This document shows, piece after piece, positions 39,901 to 50,465 of a stretch of DNA of 64,000 nt (position 1 is the stretch's first letter; each line of letters begins with the position of its first letter). The position numbers were made by a program, and so were the translations under genes. The stretch covers positions 310,001 through 374,000 of the forward strand of contig NZ_FOUE01000004.1 in the NCBI RefSeq assembly GCF_900114775.1, in the 5' to 3' direction. This stretch comes from Marinobacter zhejiangensis. GTDB lineage: Bacteria > Pseudomonadota > Gammaproteobacteria > Pseudomonadales > Oleiphilaceae. The notes beneath the pieces were generated by a model, which saw only the letters and a list, made by a program, of their open reading frames with translations, did not search any database and was not told the DNA's origin.

Positions 39901-40137
39901 GCTCAGCCTTCATCGGCTGACAGCATCGCTGGTATCGACGAAGCCGCTCTCGGTGACGATGACGATTTCGATTTCCTGGCCGGCACTGATGAAGCTGCAA
40001 CCAAACTTGACCTTGCTCGAGCTTATATCGAAATGGGCGATTCTGATGGTGCGCGGGACATTCTGGAAGAAGTTGCCATTGAAGGCAGTGACGAACAGAA
40101 GGTAGAGGCCCAGGATCTTCTTAAATCTCTGTCCTGA
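36922..40137 (+). CDS. fimV: FimV/HubP-type polar landmark protein
   Basis: Inner-membrane protein that organises the cell pole and is needed for type IV pilus assembly and twitching in Pseudomonas. 1071 residues: signal peptide 1-23 (ends AQA), FimV N-terminal domain (GEIELQSYLNEPLEADI), LysM-type peptidoglycan-binding region about 184-240, a coiled coil near 337-376, one membrane helix about 543-566, a long very acidic cytoplasmic part with repeated D/E-L-D/E stretches (about 600-1020) and the conserved C-terminal TPR motif (about 1026-1071, KLDLARAYIEMGD). The acidic tract gives long open frames on the other strand that are not genes. Confidence 0.95.
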   Translation: MKVRKLAVALALAGGLGSGVAQALGLGEIELQSYLNEPLEADIGLTRSGGVSPSEVFVNLASDEAYRQVGIDRSYFLNRLKFNVATSRDGSLVVNVSTTEPVREPYLNFLVEVTWPSGRLMREYSLLIDPPVYAEDSGITQQVQAPSVTAAPAPTQAPQQTTAPASRPQTTSTTAASGSAPGTFGPTGPADTLWGIASAVKPDSSVSNQQVMLAIQDLNPDAFIGGNINRLKRGQVLRVPTLEQIQARSAAQATREVSLQNQALSTSTRAVDAREESLVADSGSQQPAASVEPAGDELKLVVTETGSESADNDAGSAGGENQMSGGVDSGSSVAMEELDSTRRENQELSGRVEDLQSQVETLQRLLELKNSQLAEYEQSLAADATEGEPAGSVVDPSVVAAGEALDAGEPVMGEGDDAETAGAGVESEEGADLVAEGESGVAQDAAEPAVEGAEEAEFAGEGGELSDEASLTAPGVEGMSDADTAEAEQVEAQPDNEVVAAETGVAPAPTAQEKPRPVVAAPAPAEAENKDFPQNIIDAIVGNPLYQIALGGGLVLFLLLMLLVARRNANKEKAFHDTLNDESEGDDAPVELAAEGQDEGEAGNDPLAEADTYIAYGRLDQAAQALESAISNEPSRTDLRLKLLGVYADAEDRNSFEKQYGELEALEDDAAISEAAALRSRLEEAEAAPSIDELESQLMSDSFSVSSESEEVLADNGADESSESDLEFGDLDFTSDEESEKPAAEGAESPVSENDLSFELDETVADTAEEVSADAPIEFDLSDLELDADASGEDDALAGLEDETTAVSSLEDDGLSLDFDLEGVAGDEGVVEEEVTDVDLDLGELEVDMEQELTDTAEETVDLEDDFASLDLGEETLEEESVSSEMLDESFLDELDAELDKVAGGEDQLPASEPDALEDLELDITDEDLALMGEVASTSGDRAEDEDLPIAGDELGFDEALGESGEFDIDVPVADEAVSEDATSFSGASTEQTAQPSSADSIAGIDEAALGDDDDFDFLAGTDEAATKLDLARAYIEMGDSDGARDILEEVAIEGSDEQKVEAQDLLKSLS

Positions 40138-40142
40138 TTCGT

Positions 40143-40148
40143 TATAAT
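40143..40148 (+). promoter_or_regulatory. Candidate -10 box before truA
   Basis: Perfect TATAAT six bases after the fimV stop. No good -35 lies 17 bases upstream (CTTAAA at 40120-40125). A transcript from it would start near 40155 and run straight into the hairpin at 40169-40202. Confidence 0.4.
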
Positions 40149-40168
40149 GTAGTAAATATGGTGTAGAG

Positions 40169-40202
40169 CGCCGGCTGAAGGTTACCCTCAGACCGGCGTT
40201 TT
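40169..40202 (+). terminator. Hairpin with U-run between fimV and truA
   Basis: CGCCGGCTGA (40169-40178) pairs with TCAG-A-CCGGCG (40188-40198, one bulged A) and is followed by TTTT. It can end fimV transcripts, or act as an attenuator on transcripts from the box at 40143-40148. Confidence 0.65.
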
Positions 40203-40225
40203 ACGTTATAGCGACAACTGACGGA

Positions 40226-41176
40226 TTGTTGGCCCGCTACTTCCATTATCAATTGCTTTCGGTAACGCCCTTGTTTATCCATCCTCCTGAATTGACAACT
40301 GAAGTCGCCGTCGGTGATGGACGTGTCGCCATGGTGTTTGAATACGATGGTGAGCACTTCCATGGTTGGCAGTTTCAGAAGTCCGGTGTGCGCTCGGTCG
40401 AAGGTGAGCTGGTCAAAGCCATTCAGAAGGTTGCAGCACACCCCGTTGAACTCGTTTGTGCCGGACGAACCGATGCTGGCGTGCATGCCAGCTACCAAGT
40501 GGTTCATTTTGAAACAACCGCCGTTCGTAGTATCAGGTCTTGGGTGATGGGCGTTAATACGGCTTTGCCTGACGCCATTGCGGTTCACTGGGCGGGCAAC
40601 GTAGCCGAAGATTTCCACGCTCGCTTCTCGGCGATCTACCGGCGTTACCGCTACGTGATCTACAACGGTCGTGTTCGCCCTGGAATCATGCGTCGACAGG
40701 TAAGCTGGAACTTCCGCTCACTGGATGCGGACGCCATGCATCGTGCTGCGCAGGCGCTTGTCGGTGAGCATGATTTTTCGTCTTTTCGCGCCGCAGGTTG
40801 CCAGTCTCGCTCCCCAAATCGATTTATGGAGTCAGTTTCGGTAAGCCGTAAGGGCGACTATGTCGTTATTGATGTTCAAGCCAATGCCTTCCTGCATCAT
40901 ATGGTTCGGAACATTGCCGGTGCGTTGATGGCAGTTGGGTGCGGACATAAAGACGAAGCGTGGGTTGGCGAAGTGCTTGCGAAGCGGGATCGAACCCTCG
41001 CGGGTGTGACAGCGCCGCCTTATGGGTTGTATCTTGTTGATGTCGGTTATCCTGAGGGCGCCGGTATCCCACTCGGAATTAGTGGCCCTGGGTTTGTCCG
41101 GCCATGGTTTTCCGGGCAAGAGAATCTTCCGATTGCCATGTCAAAGATTCGTATCAACAAGGCGCCAACGGCATGA
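40226..41176 (+). CDS. truA: tRNA pseudouridine synthase A
   Basis: Makes pseudouridine at positions 38-40 of tRNAs. The catalytic Asp is in [11 protein letters not shown], preceded by [12 protein letters not shown] and followed by RYRYVIYNG and the [12 protein letters not shown] motif. The start is uncertain: TTG 40226 gives 316 aa with an unusual 30-residue N-terminal extension and no clear ribosome site, whereas ATG 40331 would cut the first beta strand by three residues. The stop overlaps trpF (ATGA). It opens the cluster truA-trpF-trpB-trpA-accD-folC. Confidence 0.9.
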   Translation: MLARYFHYQLLSVTPLFIHPPELTTEVAVGDGRVAMVFEYDGEHFHGWQFQKSGVRSVEGELVKAIQKVAAHPVELVCAGRTDAGVHASYQVVHFETTAVRSIRSWVMGVNTALPDAIAVHWAGNVAEDFHARFSAIYRRYRYVIYNGRVRPGIMRRQVSWNFRSLDADAMHRAAQALVGEHDFSSFRAAGCQSRSPNRFMESVSVSRKGDYVVIDVQANAFLHHMVRNIAGALMAVGCGHKDEAWVGEVLAKRDRTLAGVTAPPYGLYLVDVGYPEGAGIPLGISGPGFVRPWFSGQENLPIAMSKIRINKAPTA

Positions 41177-41802
41177 ACAGCAGGATCAAGATCTGTGGGA
41201 TTACTAAGCCTGAGGACGCCCGTGTTGCCGCCGACGCCGGTGCTGACGCAATTGGGCTTGTCTTTTATGAGCCAAGTCCCCGAGCGGTAAGCCTCGAAGC
41301 GGCAGAAGAGGTCGTGAAGGCGATACCGGCTTTCGTAACGGTGGTCGGTCTGTTTGTTAACCCTGATCGCGCCTTTGTCGAAGAGGTTCTTAAGCGGATT
41401 CCTCTGGATCTGCTGCAGTTTCATGGTGACGAAACGCCAGAGTTCTGCCGGCAGTTCAACCGACGCTGGATCAAGGCGGTTCGGGTGAGGAATGCGGCGG
41501 ATATCAACTCAGCATTTGCGCGTTTTTACGAAGCCTGCGGCCTGCTGGTGGATGCCTTTGATCCAGCGCATTATGGCGGTACCGGTAAATGCTTTGACTG
41601 GACGATGATTCCTGAAAAGCGGCCATTGCCCCTGATATTGGCCGGTGGGCTCAACTCTGATAACGTAGCTCGCGCTGTAGAGCAGGTCAGGCCCTGGGCG
41701 GTAGACGTCAGTGGCGGAGTGGAAATCCGTAAAGGCGTTAAAGACCATAAACGAATGACTGATTTCCTGAAAGAGGTCCAACGTGTCAACAAAACTTACT
41801 AA
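41173..41802 (+). CDS. trpF: Phosphoribosylanthranilate isomerase
   Basis: Third step of tryptophan synthesis, a TIM barrel of 209 aa. [16 protein letters not shown] is the classic start (catalytic Cys in KICGIT), with [12 protein letters not shown] and the C-terminal [10 protein letters not shown] and DVSGGVE phosphate-binding loops. ATG 41173 overlaps the truA stop by four bases, and the end overlaps trpB by 20. Confidence 0.96.
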   Translation: MNSRIKICGITKPEDARVAADAGADAIGLVFYEPSPRAVSLEAAEEVVKAIPAFVTVVGLFVNPDRAFVEEVLKRIPLDLLQFHGDETPEFCRQFNRRWIKAVRVRNAADINSAFARFYEACGLLVDAFDPAHYGGTGKCFDWTMIPEKRPLPLILAGGLNSDNVARAVEQVRPWAVDVSGGVEIRKGVKDHKRMTDFLKEVQRVNKTY

Positions 41803-43003
41803 AGAACTGCTCGAAAGCCTCCCGGATGCTCGTGGCCATTTTGGCGACTATGGCGGGCGTTTTGTTTCAGAAACGCTGATGGATTCGCTGGTGACCCTTG
41901 AGCGCGAATACCATCGTTTAAAGGATGACCCGGAATTCCAGGAAAAATTTGATAAGGACCTGGCCCATTACGTTGGTCGCCCAAGCCCTTTGTATTTTGC
42001 CGAGCGCCTCACCCGGGAAACGGGCGGAGCACAGATCTGGCTTAAGCGTGAAGACTTGAATCACACCGGGGCTCACAAGGTCAACAACACCATCGGACAG
42101 GCGCTGCTCGCAAGTTTCCTTGGTAAAAAGCGCGTGATTGCGGAGACAGGCGCCGGCCAGCATGGTGTTGCGACAGCAACCGTGTGTGCACGACTCGGGC
42201 TGGAATGCCACGTATTTATGGGCTCCGAGGATGTTCAGCGTCAGGCGCTGAACGTCTATCGCATGAAATTGCTGGGCGCTGAAGTGCATGCGGTTGAAAG
42301 CGGCACTCGAACACTGAAAGATGCCATGAATGAGGCAATGCGTGACTGGGTGACGAACGTTGATGATACCTTCTACATCATCGGTACCGTTGCAGGCCCT
42401 CATCCATACCCACTGCTGGTGCGTGATTTCCAGGCTGTCATCGGCCGGGAAGCGCGGGCGCAGAGCCTTACCCAGGCAGGAAAGTTGCCTGATGCCTTGG
42501 TGGCCTGTGTTGGAGGGGGGTCCAATGCCATTGGACTGTTCTACCCATTCCTGACGGATGAATCGGTAGCGATGTACGGTGTTGAGGCCGGCGGTTTTGG
42601 TCTGGAGACTGGCCAGCACGCCGCGCCTTTGTGCGCAGGGCGCCCGGGAGTTCTCCACGGCAACCGGACCTACCTGATGGAAGACGAGAACGGCCAGATT
42701 TCCGCGACTCATTCCGTCAGCGCCGGGCTTGATTACCCCGGGGTAGGGCCAGAGCATAGCTGGTTGAAAGATGTCGGCCGGGCGAATTACGTTTCGGTGA
42801 CCGACGAAGAGGCCCTTGACGGTTTCCGTCAGCTGACGCGAGTCGAGGGCATTATGCCGGCCTTGGAATCGTCCCACGCGGTGGCATACGGCACCAAGCT
42901 CGCTGCGGGCATGGACAAAGATCAGGTGGTTATCATCAACATCTCCGGACGTGGCGACAAAGACATTCACACCATCGCCAACCTTGATGGAATCGAAATA
43001 TAA
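41783..43003 (+). CDS. trpB: Tryptophan synthase beta chain
   Basis: PLP enzyme joining indole and serine; 406 aa. The Lys that holds PLP is Lys99 in HTGAHKVNN. Other family marks: [14 protein letters not shown] near the start and the glycine-rich GGGSNAIG phosphate cradle. The start is GTG at 41783 inside the end of trpF, indicating coupling. trpA follows after 57 bases. Confidence 0.97.
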   Translation: MSTKLTKELLESLPDARGHFGDYGGRFVSETLMDSLVTLEREYHRLKDDPEFQEKFDKDLAHYVGRPSPLYFAERLTRETGGAQIWLKREDLNHTGAHKVNNTIGQALLASFLGKKRVIAETGAGQHGVATATVCARLGLECHVFMGSEDVQRQALNVYRMKLLGAEVHAVESGTRTLKDAMNEAMRDWVTNVDDTFYIIGTVAGPHPYPLLVRDFQAVIGREARAQSLTQAGKLPDALVACVGGGSNAIGLFYPFLTDESVAMYGVEAGGFGLETGQHAAPLCAGRPGVLHGNRTYLMEDENGQISATHSVSAGLDYPGVGPEHSWLKDVGRANYVSVTDEEALDGFRQLTRVEGIMPALESSHAVAYGTKLAAGMDKDQVVIINISGRGDKDIHTIANLDGIEI

Positions 43004-43060
43004 GAATCTTTTACCTGAGCCATCGCCAGCCGGATCAAAGATATTCGTACAGGAGCATCC

Positions 43061-43873
43061 ATGAGTCGCATCGAAGGGGTTTTGAACAACCTTAAAGGGC
43101 AGGGGCGCAAGGCCTTGATCCCTTACATCACTGCGGGTGACCCAAGCCCCGCTTTAACCGTTGATCTGATGCACACGCTGGTTGAGGCGGGGGCAGACAT
43201 CATTGAGCTGGGTGTTCCTTTCTCAGACCCAATGGCTGACGGTCCGGTCATTCAGTTGGCGTGCGAACGGGCGCTGGTACACGGTACCTCTCTAAAACAG
43301 GTGATCGACATGGTTCGTGAGTTCCGGACCAGGGATGACGCCACGCCAGTTGTGCTTATGGGTTACCTCAATCCCGTTGAGGCCATGGGCTATGAAGCAT
43401 TTGCCGATGCAGCGGCTGACGCGGGGATTGACGGTGTACTGACCGTTGACCTGCCGCCGGAAGAGGCGGTTGATGTTGCTCCGCTGTTTGCAGCCCGGAG
43501 CCTGGACCCGATCTTCCTGCTTGCTCCGACCACAACTGATGAGCGTATTCGGGCGATCAGCGAGCACTCTTCCGGTTATGTGTACTATGTTTCCATTAAA
43601 GGGGTAACCGGGTCTGCTTCGATCAATGTCGAAGAGGTTGCGGCAAAGGTCCAGCATATTCATGAACTGACGGCGCTGCCTGTTGGGGTCGGGTTCGGTA
43701 TTCGAGACGCCGAAACTGCCGCTGCGGTTGGTCAGGTATCCGATGGTGTAATTGTTGGTAGTGTTCTGGTCGATACAATAGCCAGAAATCAGACTGATCC
43801 GGAGCAGCTCAAGCGTGCGCTAACGGATCTGTTACAACCTATGCGCAATGCACTGGATAACCTCACTTCCTGA
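43061..43873 (+). CDS. trpA: Tryptophan synthase alpha chain
   Basis: Cleaves indole-3-glycerol phosphate and passes indole to TrpB. 270 aa; catalytic Glu49 and Asp60 lie in [19 protein letters not shown] at the same positions as in E. coli. VGVGFGIRD is the phosphate loop. AGGAG at 43051-43055. trpF, trpB and trpA are here next to accD; in P. aeruginosa trpBA lie elsewhere with trpI. No trpI-like regulator or leader peptide was seen. Confidence 0.97.
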   Translation: MSRIEGVLNNLKGQGRKALIPYITAGDPSPALTVDLMHTLVEAGADIIELGVPFSDPMADGPVIQLACERALVHGTSLKQVIDMVREFRTRDDATPVVLMGYLNPVEAMGYEAFADAAADAGIDGVLTVDLPPEEAVDVAPLFAARSLDPIFLLAPTTTDERIRAISEHSSGYVYYVSIKGVTGSASINVEEVAAKVQHIHELTALPVGVGFGIRDAETAAAVGQVSDGVIVGSVLVDTIARNQTDPEQLKRALTDLLQPMRNALDNLTS

Positions 43874-43918
43874 GAGAGGTGGGTCTGGAACGCAGGCATC
43901 GAACGACAGGACGACACA

Positions 43919-44845
43919 ATGAGTAACTGGCTGGATAAGATTATGCCGAGCAAAATTCGCTCGGAATCAAAGCCTCGTGCGGGCGTACCGGAAGGGATTT
44001 GGAAGAAGTGCCCAAAATGTGGCGCCTTTCTGTATAAGCCCGAGCTCGATAAAAACCTGGATGTATGCCCAAAGTGTAATCACCACCTAAGGGTGACTGC
44101 GCGACGTCGACTTGAGATTTTTCTGGATCCGGAAGGACGCCAGGAAATCGGCGCCGACCTTGAGCCATGGGATCGTTTGAAGTTCAAAGATAGCAAGCGT
44201 TATAAAGAACGGCTTGTTCTCAACCAGAAAGCAACTGGTGAGAAAGATGCACTTGTTGCGTTTCGTGGTCAGACGCTGGGCATTCCTCTGGTTGCCTGTG
44301 CGTTCGAATTTAGTTTCCTGGGCGGTTCCATGGGCCAGGTCGTGGGTGAGAAGTTTGTTCAGGCGGCCAATATCTGTCTGCAGGAGCGAATTCCACTGGT
44401 TTGTTTTTCAGCCAGTGGCGGTGCTCGTATGCAGGAGGCCATTCTGTCGTTGATGCAAATGGCGAAAACGGCTGCGGTACTTGAGCGGATGAAGCAAGAA
44501 GGCATCCCCTATATTTCGGTGATGACGGACCCCGTTTTCGGTGGCGTGTCCGCAAGCCTTGCGATGCTTGGCGACCTCAACGTGGCTGAGCCCAACGCCC
44601 TGATTGGCTTTGCGGGTCCTCGGGTGATTGAGCAGACTGTCCGCGAAAAACTGCCGGAAGGCTTCCAGCGTAGCGAGTTTTTGCTGGAACACGGCGCGAT
44701 CGATATGATCATTCATCGCCACCACATGCGTGAACGGCTGGCCTCGGTGCTGGCGAAGTTCACCAATCAGGATCGTCCTGAACCTGAGGCGCCCATTGAA
44801 CTGGAAGTGACCGAGAAACCGGACGGTGATGTCGAACAGTCCTGA
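43919..44845 (+). CDS. accD: Acetyl-CoA carboxylase carboxyltransferase beta subunit
   Basis: Half of the carboxyltransferase that makes malonyl-CoA. 308 aa with the N-terminal zinc finger (Cys31, Cys34, Cys50, Cys53 in CPKC...CPKC) and the crotonase-type core [12 protein letters not shown] and [10 protein letters not shown]. It precedes folC, which starts 17 bases before its stop. Confidence 0.97.
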   Translation: MSNWLDKIMPSKIRSESKPRAGVPEGIWKKCPKCGAFLYKPELDKNLDVCPKCNHHLRVTARRRLEIFLDPEGRQEIGADLEPWDRLKFKDSKRYKERLVLNQKATGEKDALVAFRGQTLGIPLVACAFEFSFLGGSMGQVVGEKFVQAANICLQERIPLVCFSASGGARMQEAILSLMQMAKTAAVLERMKQEGIPYISVMTDPVFGGVSASLAMLGDLNVAEPNALIGFAGPRVIEQTVREKLPEGFQRSEFLLEHGAIDMIIHRHHMRERLASVLAKFTNQDRPEPEAPIELEVTEKPDGDVEQS

Positions 44846-46151
44846 TACTTCTGCAATGCAGCCGGTTTCGCCGGCTGTCGGAGCCACTCTTGACGAGTGG
44901 CTTTCTTATCTTGAAGCGATTCATCCCACAGAGATTGATCTGGGGCTTGATCGCGTTCTCACTGTGTTTCGCCGCATGTTTCGCACGCCGCCGAAGGCGC
45001 GCGTGATCACCGTTGCAGGAACCAATGGAAAAGGCAGTACGGTAGCTTGTCTGTCCTGGTTGCTGGGCAAGGCTGGTCGCACTGTTGGCACCTACACGTC
45101 GCCACACCTCCACCGCTATAACGAACGCGTTACCGTCAATGGCAAACCAGCTTCGGACGAAGCGTTGGTCTCGGCCTTTGAAGTCATCGAATCAGCTCGT
45201 GGGCGCACGTCCCTGACGTATTTTGAGTTTGGCACCCTCGCAGCATTCCACGTGTTGGCTGAAGCAGGTGTTCAGGATTGGGTGCTTGAGGTTGGGCTTG
45301 GCGGGCGCTTGGATGCGGTTAACGTTATTGACCCCCATCTGGCGATCATTACCTCGGTCGATATTGATCACGTTGCATTTCTCGGCGATGACCGAGAGGT
45401 GATAGGTTTTGAGAAGGCCGGAATTCTGCGTCAGGGCCGAGCTGCCATCTATGCGGATGTCGATCCCCCTTCGTCAGTATTGCAGCAGGCCGCTGCCCAG
45501 CGCATTCCGCTCATACGCCTCGGCGTTGACTATTCGTTGGCGGAACATGACGGAAAGGCCGTGCTGTCTCTGCCAAAGGGCAGAGGGTTGGTCGGGGGTG
45601 ATGTTCAGATCCCCGATGTGGTGCTGCCGTTAAACAGCGTGGCTGCGGCGGTTGTTGCCATCTCCATGCTTGAGCCTGCAATGAGTTCCGATCAGATTAC
45701 TGCATCGTTGGGCGGGGTGACGCTTCCCGGGCGTTTCGAACGTCTTGCCTCGCAACCTGATATCTACGCTGATGTTGGTCATAACCCTCATGCTGCGGCG
45801 TGGCTTGCCCGACAGGTGGCTAAGCGTCGTCGAGGCGATGGCCGGGTCTGGGCGGTCTACGGCGCACTGGCCGACAAAGATGTAGCCGGTGTGGTTCGGG
45901 AAATGGCCGTGGTTGTGGATTCCTGGTACCTGGTTGGGCTGGACTGTCCACGGGGGCTTTCTTCCGATGAACTGGCCCGCCGTTGCGGGGAACCGTTGAG
46001 CGGTCTTGACGTTTCGAACTATCCGTCCGTCGCTGATGCATTGGTTCAGCTTCGCCAGGAAGCTGACGAGCGAGATCTGATTATCGTATTCGGATCATTC
46101 TTTACAGTCGCGGATGGCCGTATTGCCCTTGCTGCCCAGGGTTGTTCCTGA
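44829..46151 (+). CDS. folC: Bifunctional folylpolyglutamate synthase / dihydrofolate synthase
   Basis: Adds glutamate to dihydropteroate and to folates. 440 aa from ATG 44829, with the Mur-ligase P-loop GTNGKGST near 65-72, [12 protein letters not shown] and [17 protein letters not shown] directly upstream (44826) gives one extra Met and is not needed. It overlaps accD by 17 bases, implying coupling, as in many gammaproteobacteria. Confidence 0.96.
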   Translation: MSNSPDTSAMQPVSPAVGATLDEWLSYLEAIHPTEIDLGLDRVLTVFRRMFRTPPKARVITVAGTNGKGSTVACLSWLLGKAGRTVGTYTSPHLHRYNERVTVNGKPASDEALVSAFEVIESARGRTSLTYFEFGTLAAFHVLAEAGVQDWVLEVGLGGRLDAVNVIDPHLAIITSVDIDHVAFLGDDREVIGFEKAGILRQGRAAIYADVDPPSSVLQQAAAQRIPLIRLGVDYSLAEHDGKAVLSLPKGRGLVGGDVQIPDVVLPLNSVAAAVVAISMLEPAMSSDQITASLGGVTLPGRFERLASQPDIYADVGHNPHAAAWLARQVAKRRRGDGRVWAVYGALADKDVAGVVREMAVVVDSWYLVGLDCPRGLSSDELARRCGEPLSGLDVSNYPSVADALVQLRQEADERDLIIVFGSFFTVADGRIALAAQGCS

Positions 46152-46274
46152 AACCGCCTTAAACTTTCGTTAAATCCGGTCAGGGCTTTTGAGTTCTGCA
46201 TTGGGGATGGTTAGTATCTGCGGTGACGAGCGTTTTATTAATTGAAACCGAACTGGAATAGGGGATAGGACAAG

Positions 46275-46904
46275 GTGGACGGACTCAAGCAACGGGTTAT
46301 TGGCGCGCTGGTATTGGTTTCATTGGCAGTCATATTTGTGCCCATGCTGTTTGATGAGCCCCACTCAGAACGGTCATCCCGGGTTATTGACTTGCCTGAG
46401 GAGCCGCCATTCCCTGAAGTGGATGTGTCCGACCCTGTTGCACCGGCAACGCCTGTCACGCCAAACTACCGAGTGGAAGAAACAGCGGCGATTGAGGAGC
46501 CTGCTACTCCCCAGCCCGCGCTCGTTTCTGAACCTGTCGATCCTCAGCCAACGGAAGCAGTTGCACCAGTGGCCCCGGTTCCAGCACCAGAACCTGAGCC
46601 CCAGGTAACTGCCCCGGAACCCGCGCCTGAGCCAGTGACCCCCAACGAATATCGCAATGCACTTGATGGCGCATGGATTGTCCAGCTTGGCAGCTTCGGC
46701 AATGCTGAGAATGCTCGCCGTCTTCGGGATCAGGCCAGGGAAAAGGGGTACAGCTCCCATCTTCAGGAAGTCAGTCGGGGTGACTCCGTACTGACCCGGG
46801 TATTTTGCGGTCCGTTTGCAGAGAAAGCGGAAGCTGAGCGAGCCAAAAGAGCGCTTGATGCGGCCTTCGGCTTGAACAGTCTCGTCAGTTCCGGCGATAA
46901 GTGA
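46275..46904 (+). CDS. SPOR domain protein (DedD-like)
   Basis: Division-associated peptidoglycan-binding protein of 209 aa. Start GTG 46275 with GGGGATAGGA upstream. One membrane helix (about 8-24, GALVLVSLAVIFVPMLF), then a proline/valine/glutamate-rich periplasmic spacer and a C-terminal SPOR domain (about 132-205, WIVQLGSFGNAENARRLRD). SPOR domains bind denuded glycan strands at the septum. Position between folC and cvpA is that of E. coli dedD. Confidence 0.93.
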   Translation: MDGLKQRVIGALVLVSLAVIFVPMLFDEPHSERSSRVIDLPEEPPFPEVDVSDPVAPATPVTPNYRVEETAAIEEPATPQPALVSEPVDPQPTEAVAPVAPVPAPEPEPQVTAPEPAPEPVTPNEYRNALDGAWIVQLGSFGNAENARRLRDQAREKGYSSHLQEVSRGDSVLTRVFCGPFAEKAEAERAKRALDAAFGLNSLVSSGDK

Positions 46905-47002
46905 GTCAGGGTAGGGCGGGCTGTTGAACCTCCGAACTAACGGTTTGGTGTGGCGGTGATTCCTGATAGAATCTGCGTTTCTGTTTCACCACCGGGTTTC
47001 CC

Positions 47003-47548
47003 ATGGACGCGCTGATCTGGATCGACTGGGTCATCATCACTCTGATCGCCGTATCAACACTTATCAGCCTTAAGCGCGGTTTTGTTAAAGAAGCCCTGTC
47101 TCTGGTCAGCTGGGTTGGTGCGTTCATCATTGCCCGCACCTTTCACCCTCAGATGGAGACCCTGCTGGAGAGCTCCGTCGAAACCCCCTTGGTTCGTCTG
47201 ATTGCTGCGTTCGCAATCCTGTTTTTCGCAACCTTGATCGTGGGGGCCATCATCAACAACCTGATCGGCCATCTCATCCATGTAACCGGGCTCACCGCAA
47301 CCGATCGCGTTCTGGGAATGGGCTTTGGACTTCTGAGGGGCGTGGTGGTTGTGGTCGTTGCCATAGCCTTCCTGAGATATACGCCCGTGGTCAACGACAC
47401 CTGGTGGCGTACATCCATTATGATCAACAACCTGGCCGTGATTGAAGACTGGTCCAGGCGCACCTTTGGTGACGAATTCGCCGAATGGCTCGGCCCGGTT
47501 GAGGAACAGCCGGAATCCATTATGGAACCGGCGGAAGCCGCCCGCTAA
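47003..47548 (+). CDS. cvpA: CvpA family membrane protein
   Basis: 181 residues with four hydrophobic helices (about 5-25, 30-48, 67-90, 105-125). The start [29 protein letters not shown] is typical. CvpA is needed for colicin V export and has been tied to bile and envelope stress in enteric bacteria; its molecular role is unclear. It precedes purF, as in E. coli. A purR box was not seen in front of it. Confidence 0.93.
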   Translation: MDALIWIDWVIITLIAVSTLISLKRGFVKEALSLVSWVGAFIIARTFHPQMETLLESSVETPLVRLIAAFAILFFATLIVGAIINNLIGHLIHVTGLTATDRVLGMGFGLLRGVVVVVVAIAFLRYTPVVNDTWWRTSIMINNLAVIEDWSRRTFGDEFAEWLGPVEEQPESIMEPAEAAR

Positions 47549-47583
47549 TATTCAGTTTTAATGCTTCGGAGAAGATCCTACCC

Positions 47584-49104
47584 ATGTGTGGAATTGTCGG
47601 TATTGTCAGTACTTCTAACGTCAATCAGGCACTTTATGATGCCTTGACGGTTTTGCAGCATCGGGGCCAGGATGCCGCGGGTATCGTTACCTACCAGGAC
47701 GATCGCTTTTACCTCCGGAAAGACAACGGGCTGGTTCGCGATGTATTCCGCACCCGTCACATGCGTCGCCTTGTAGGCAACGTCGGCATCGGCCACGTTC
47801 GTTACCCAACAGCAGGTAGCTCCAGCTCTGCAGAAGCACAGCCGTTTTATGTCAACAGCCCTTATGGCATTACGCTGGCACATAACGGCAACCTGACCAA
47901 TGCCGACGAGCTGAGCCGGGACCTGTTCCGCACCGACCTTCGTCACATCAACACCAACTCTGACTCTGAGGTTCTGCTTAACGTATTTGCACACGAACTG
48001 CAGAAGCTTGGTAAGTTGACTCCAACAAAAGACGATATCTTTGCCGCAGTAAAGGCTGTTCACAAGCGGTGCAAGGGCGCGTACGCCGTTATCGCCATGG
48101 TTACCGGTTATGGCATTGTCGCCTTCCGGGACCCCAATGGCATTCGGCCGGCTTGTTATGGGATTCGCGATACTGATGAAGGTCGTGAGTACATGATTGC
48201 CTCAGAGAGCGTTGCCCTTAATGCAGCAGGGTTTACCCTCGAGCGTGATATTGAGCCTGGCGAGGCGGTTTACATTGAAACAGATGGTTCTTTGTATACC
48301 CAGCAGTGCTCAGACAGTCCTCACCTGATTCCCTGTATCTTCGAGCACGTCTACTTTGCTCGCCCGGATTCCATCATCGACAAGGTGTCTGTCTATAAGG
48401 CACGGTTGCGTATGGGGGAAACTCTGGCCGACAAGGTTCTGCGAGAGCGCCCGGATCATGATATCGATGTTGTGATCCCCATTCCTGACACCAGTCGTAC
48501 CTCCGCGATGCAGATGGCGCACCGGCTTGGCGTGAAGTTCCGGGAAGGCTTTATCAAGAACCGTTACATTGGCCGGACCTTTATCATGCCGGGCCAGAAA
48601 CTGCGGAAGAAGTCTGTTCGCCAGAAACTGAACCCAATTGATCTGGAGTTCCGGGGTAAAAACGTCATGCTGGTGGATGATTCCATTGTGCGCGGGACGA
48701 CCTGTAAGGAAATCGTTCAGATGGCCCGCGATGCCGGCGCCCGGAATGTGTACTTTGCATCCGCTGCACCCCCAGTTCGTTACCCGAACGTTTACGGCAT
48801 TGATATGCCGACGGTGAATGAGCTGATCGCCCATGACAAGAGTATCGAAGAGATCTGCCAGGTCATCGGTGCCGACTGGTTGTTGTACCAGGATCTCGAA
48901 GACCTGATTACCTGTGTTAACGATGTTAACCCTGAAATTGAAGCCTGGGAGTGCTCAGTATTCGACGGCAAGTACATCACCGGTGATATTGATCGCGCGT
49001 ACCTTGATCGAGTCGAGGCTCTGAGAAATGATCAGAGCAAGAGCAAGCAGAACGGCGATGAAGCCGACAACGGCATCATTGACTTGCACAACGATAACGA
49101 CTGA
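47584..49104 (+). CDS. purF: Amidophosphoribosyltransferase
   Basis: First committed enzyme of purine synthesis, 506 aa. Cys2 (MCGIVGIV) becomes the N-terminal nucleophile; the PRPP site is [38 protein letters not shown] belongs to the glutaminase domain. It lacks a propeptide, so this is the E. coli rather than Bacillus type. GGAGAAG precedes ATG 47584. Confidence 0.97.
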   Translation: MCGIVGIVSTSNVNQALYDALTVLQHRGQDAAGIVTYQDDRFYLRKDNGLVRDVFRTRHMRRLVGNVGIGHVRYPTAGSSSSAEAQPFYVNSPYGITLAHNGNLTNADELSRDLFRTDLRHINTNSDSEVLLNVFAHELQKLGKLTPTKDDIFAAVKAVHKRCKGAYAVIAMVTGYGIVAFRDPNGIRPACYGIRDTDEGREYMIASESVALNAAGFTLERDIEPGEAVYIETDGSLYTQQCSDSPHLIPCIFEHVYFARPDSIIDKVSVYKARLRMGETLADKVLRERPDHDIDVVIPIPDTSRTSAMQMAHRLGVKFREGFIKNRYIGRTFIMPGQKLRKKSVRQKLNPIDLEFRGKNVMLVDDSIVRGTTCKEIVQMARDAGARNVYFASAAPPVRYPNVYGIDMPTVNELIAHDKSIEEICQVIGADWLLYQDLEDLITCVNDVNPEIEAWECSVFDGKYITGDIDRAYLDRVEALRNDQSKSKQNGDEADNGIIDLHNDND

Positions 49105-49148
49105 TTGACGGCGCTCCGGCCTTCAGTGAACAGTAGGAAGAACGCGTA

Positions 49149-50372
49149 ATGACCTTTAGCCGCGAAGAACACGTACTGATCCCCGAATCGGACCTCGAGG
49201 GTATGTCCATTGATACCCTGGCCGTTCGGGCCGGCCAGGTCAGGACCGGTCAGCTTGAACACAGCGACCCGATTTTTCCGACCTCCAGCTTCGTTTACGG
49301 CAGCGCCGCTCAGGCAGCGGCCCGATTCGGGGGGGAGGAGCCGGGCAATATCTATTCGCGGTTCACCAATCCGACTGTTCAGGCTTTTGAGGGTCGTATT
49401 GCTGCAATGGAGGGTGGGGAACGTGCGGTTGCAACCGCTTCTGGAATGGCGGCCATACTGAGCACCTGCATGGCATTGCTGAAGTCCGGAGACCACGTGG
49501 TGTGCTCCCGTGGGGTTTTTGGCACCACTAACGTCCTTTTCCAGAAGTACATGGCGCGCTTTGGGGTGGAAACCACCTTTGTCAGCCTGACCGATATGGA
49601 TGAATGGGCTGCAGCGGTTCGCTCCGAAACGCGGATGCTGTTTCTGGAAACGCCCTCCAACCCCCTTTGCGAGGTGGCGGACCTTGCCGCATTGTCCGAA
49701 CTGGCCAAGCGTTCCGGTGCGCTCCTGGTTGTCGACAATTGCTTCTGCACCCCGATCCTCCAGCGCCCCCTGGATTTTGGTGCCGATATCGTCATTCATT
49801 CCGCGACCAAATACCTGGACGGCCAGGGACGTTGCGTGGGCGGCGTGGTCGTAGGCCCTAATGCATTGATGGACGAGGTCTACGGCTTCTTGCGGTCGGC
49901 TGGACCGACCATGAGCCCCTTCAACGCCTGGGTGTTCCTCAAGGGTCTGGAAACCTTACCGATTCGTATGCGTGCGCATTGTGAGAATGCGCTAGAGTTG
50001 GCCAAGTGGCTTGAACAGAACCCGATGGTGGAAGAAGTTTTCTACTCAGGACTGCCCGCGCACCCACAGCATGAGTTGGCAAAAAGCCAGCAAAAAGGGT
50101 TCGGCGGCGTGCTTTCATTCAGGGTTTCTGGCGGACGGACCGAAGCGTGGGCATTTATCGATGCAACACAAATGATCTCCATCACAGCCAACCTTGGTGA
50201 TGTGAAAACCACAATCACTCATCCCGCCACTACGACCCATGGCCGGTTGTCTGACGAAGACAAGGCGAAGGCCGGAATCACCGAGAACCTGATCAGGCTG
50301 TCGGTTGGCATTGAGGATGTCGAGGACCTCAAACGCGATCTGAGTCGCGGGCTTGAAGCGCTGGGACAATAA
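49149..50372 (+). CDS. metZ: O-succinylhomoserine sulfhydrylase
   Basis: PLP enzyme of the Cys/Met metabolism family that makes homocysteine directly from O-succinylhomoserine and sulfide. 407 aa; PLP lysine Lys221 in SATKYLDGQGR, and the tail THGRLSDEDKAKAGI and NLIRLSVGIED are typical. The gene order purF-metZ equals P. aeruginosa PA3108-PA3107, which supports MetZ over MetB or MetC. AGGAAG precedes the ATG. Confidence 0.95.
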   Translation: MTFSREEHVLIPESDLEGMSIDTLAVRAGQVRTGQLEHSDPIFPTSSFVYGSAAQAAARFGGEEPGNIYSRFTNPTVQAFEGRIAAMEGGERAVATASGMAAILSTCMALLKSGDHVVCSRGVFGTTNVLFQKYMARFGVETTFVSLTDMDEWAAAVRSETRMLFLETPSNPLCEVADLAALSELAKRSGALLVVDNCFCTPILQRPLDFGADIVIHSATKYLDGQGRCVGGVVVGPNALMDEVYGFLRSAGPTMSPFNAWVFLKGLETLPIRMRAHCENALELAKWLEQNPMVEEVFYSGLPAHPQHELAKSQQKGFGGVLSFRVSGGRTEAWAFIDATQMISITANLGDVKTTITHPATTTHGRLSDEDKAKAGITENLIRLSVGIEDVEDLKRDLSRGLEALGQ

Positions 50373-50465
50373 CTCGGCGCTAACGCGCCATCACGGTGGC
50401 AGCAGATAATCAGAGCCGTATCACGGCTGGTACACCCAAAAGGCAAAGGATTCGTCAGGCAGTTC

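Noticed and set aside
39000..40000. Acidic repeats considered as tandem DNA repeats
   Set aside because: They are similar only in amino-acid composition; unit length and bases vary, so they are part of the FimV coding sequence.
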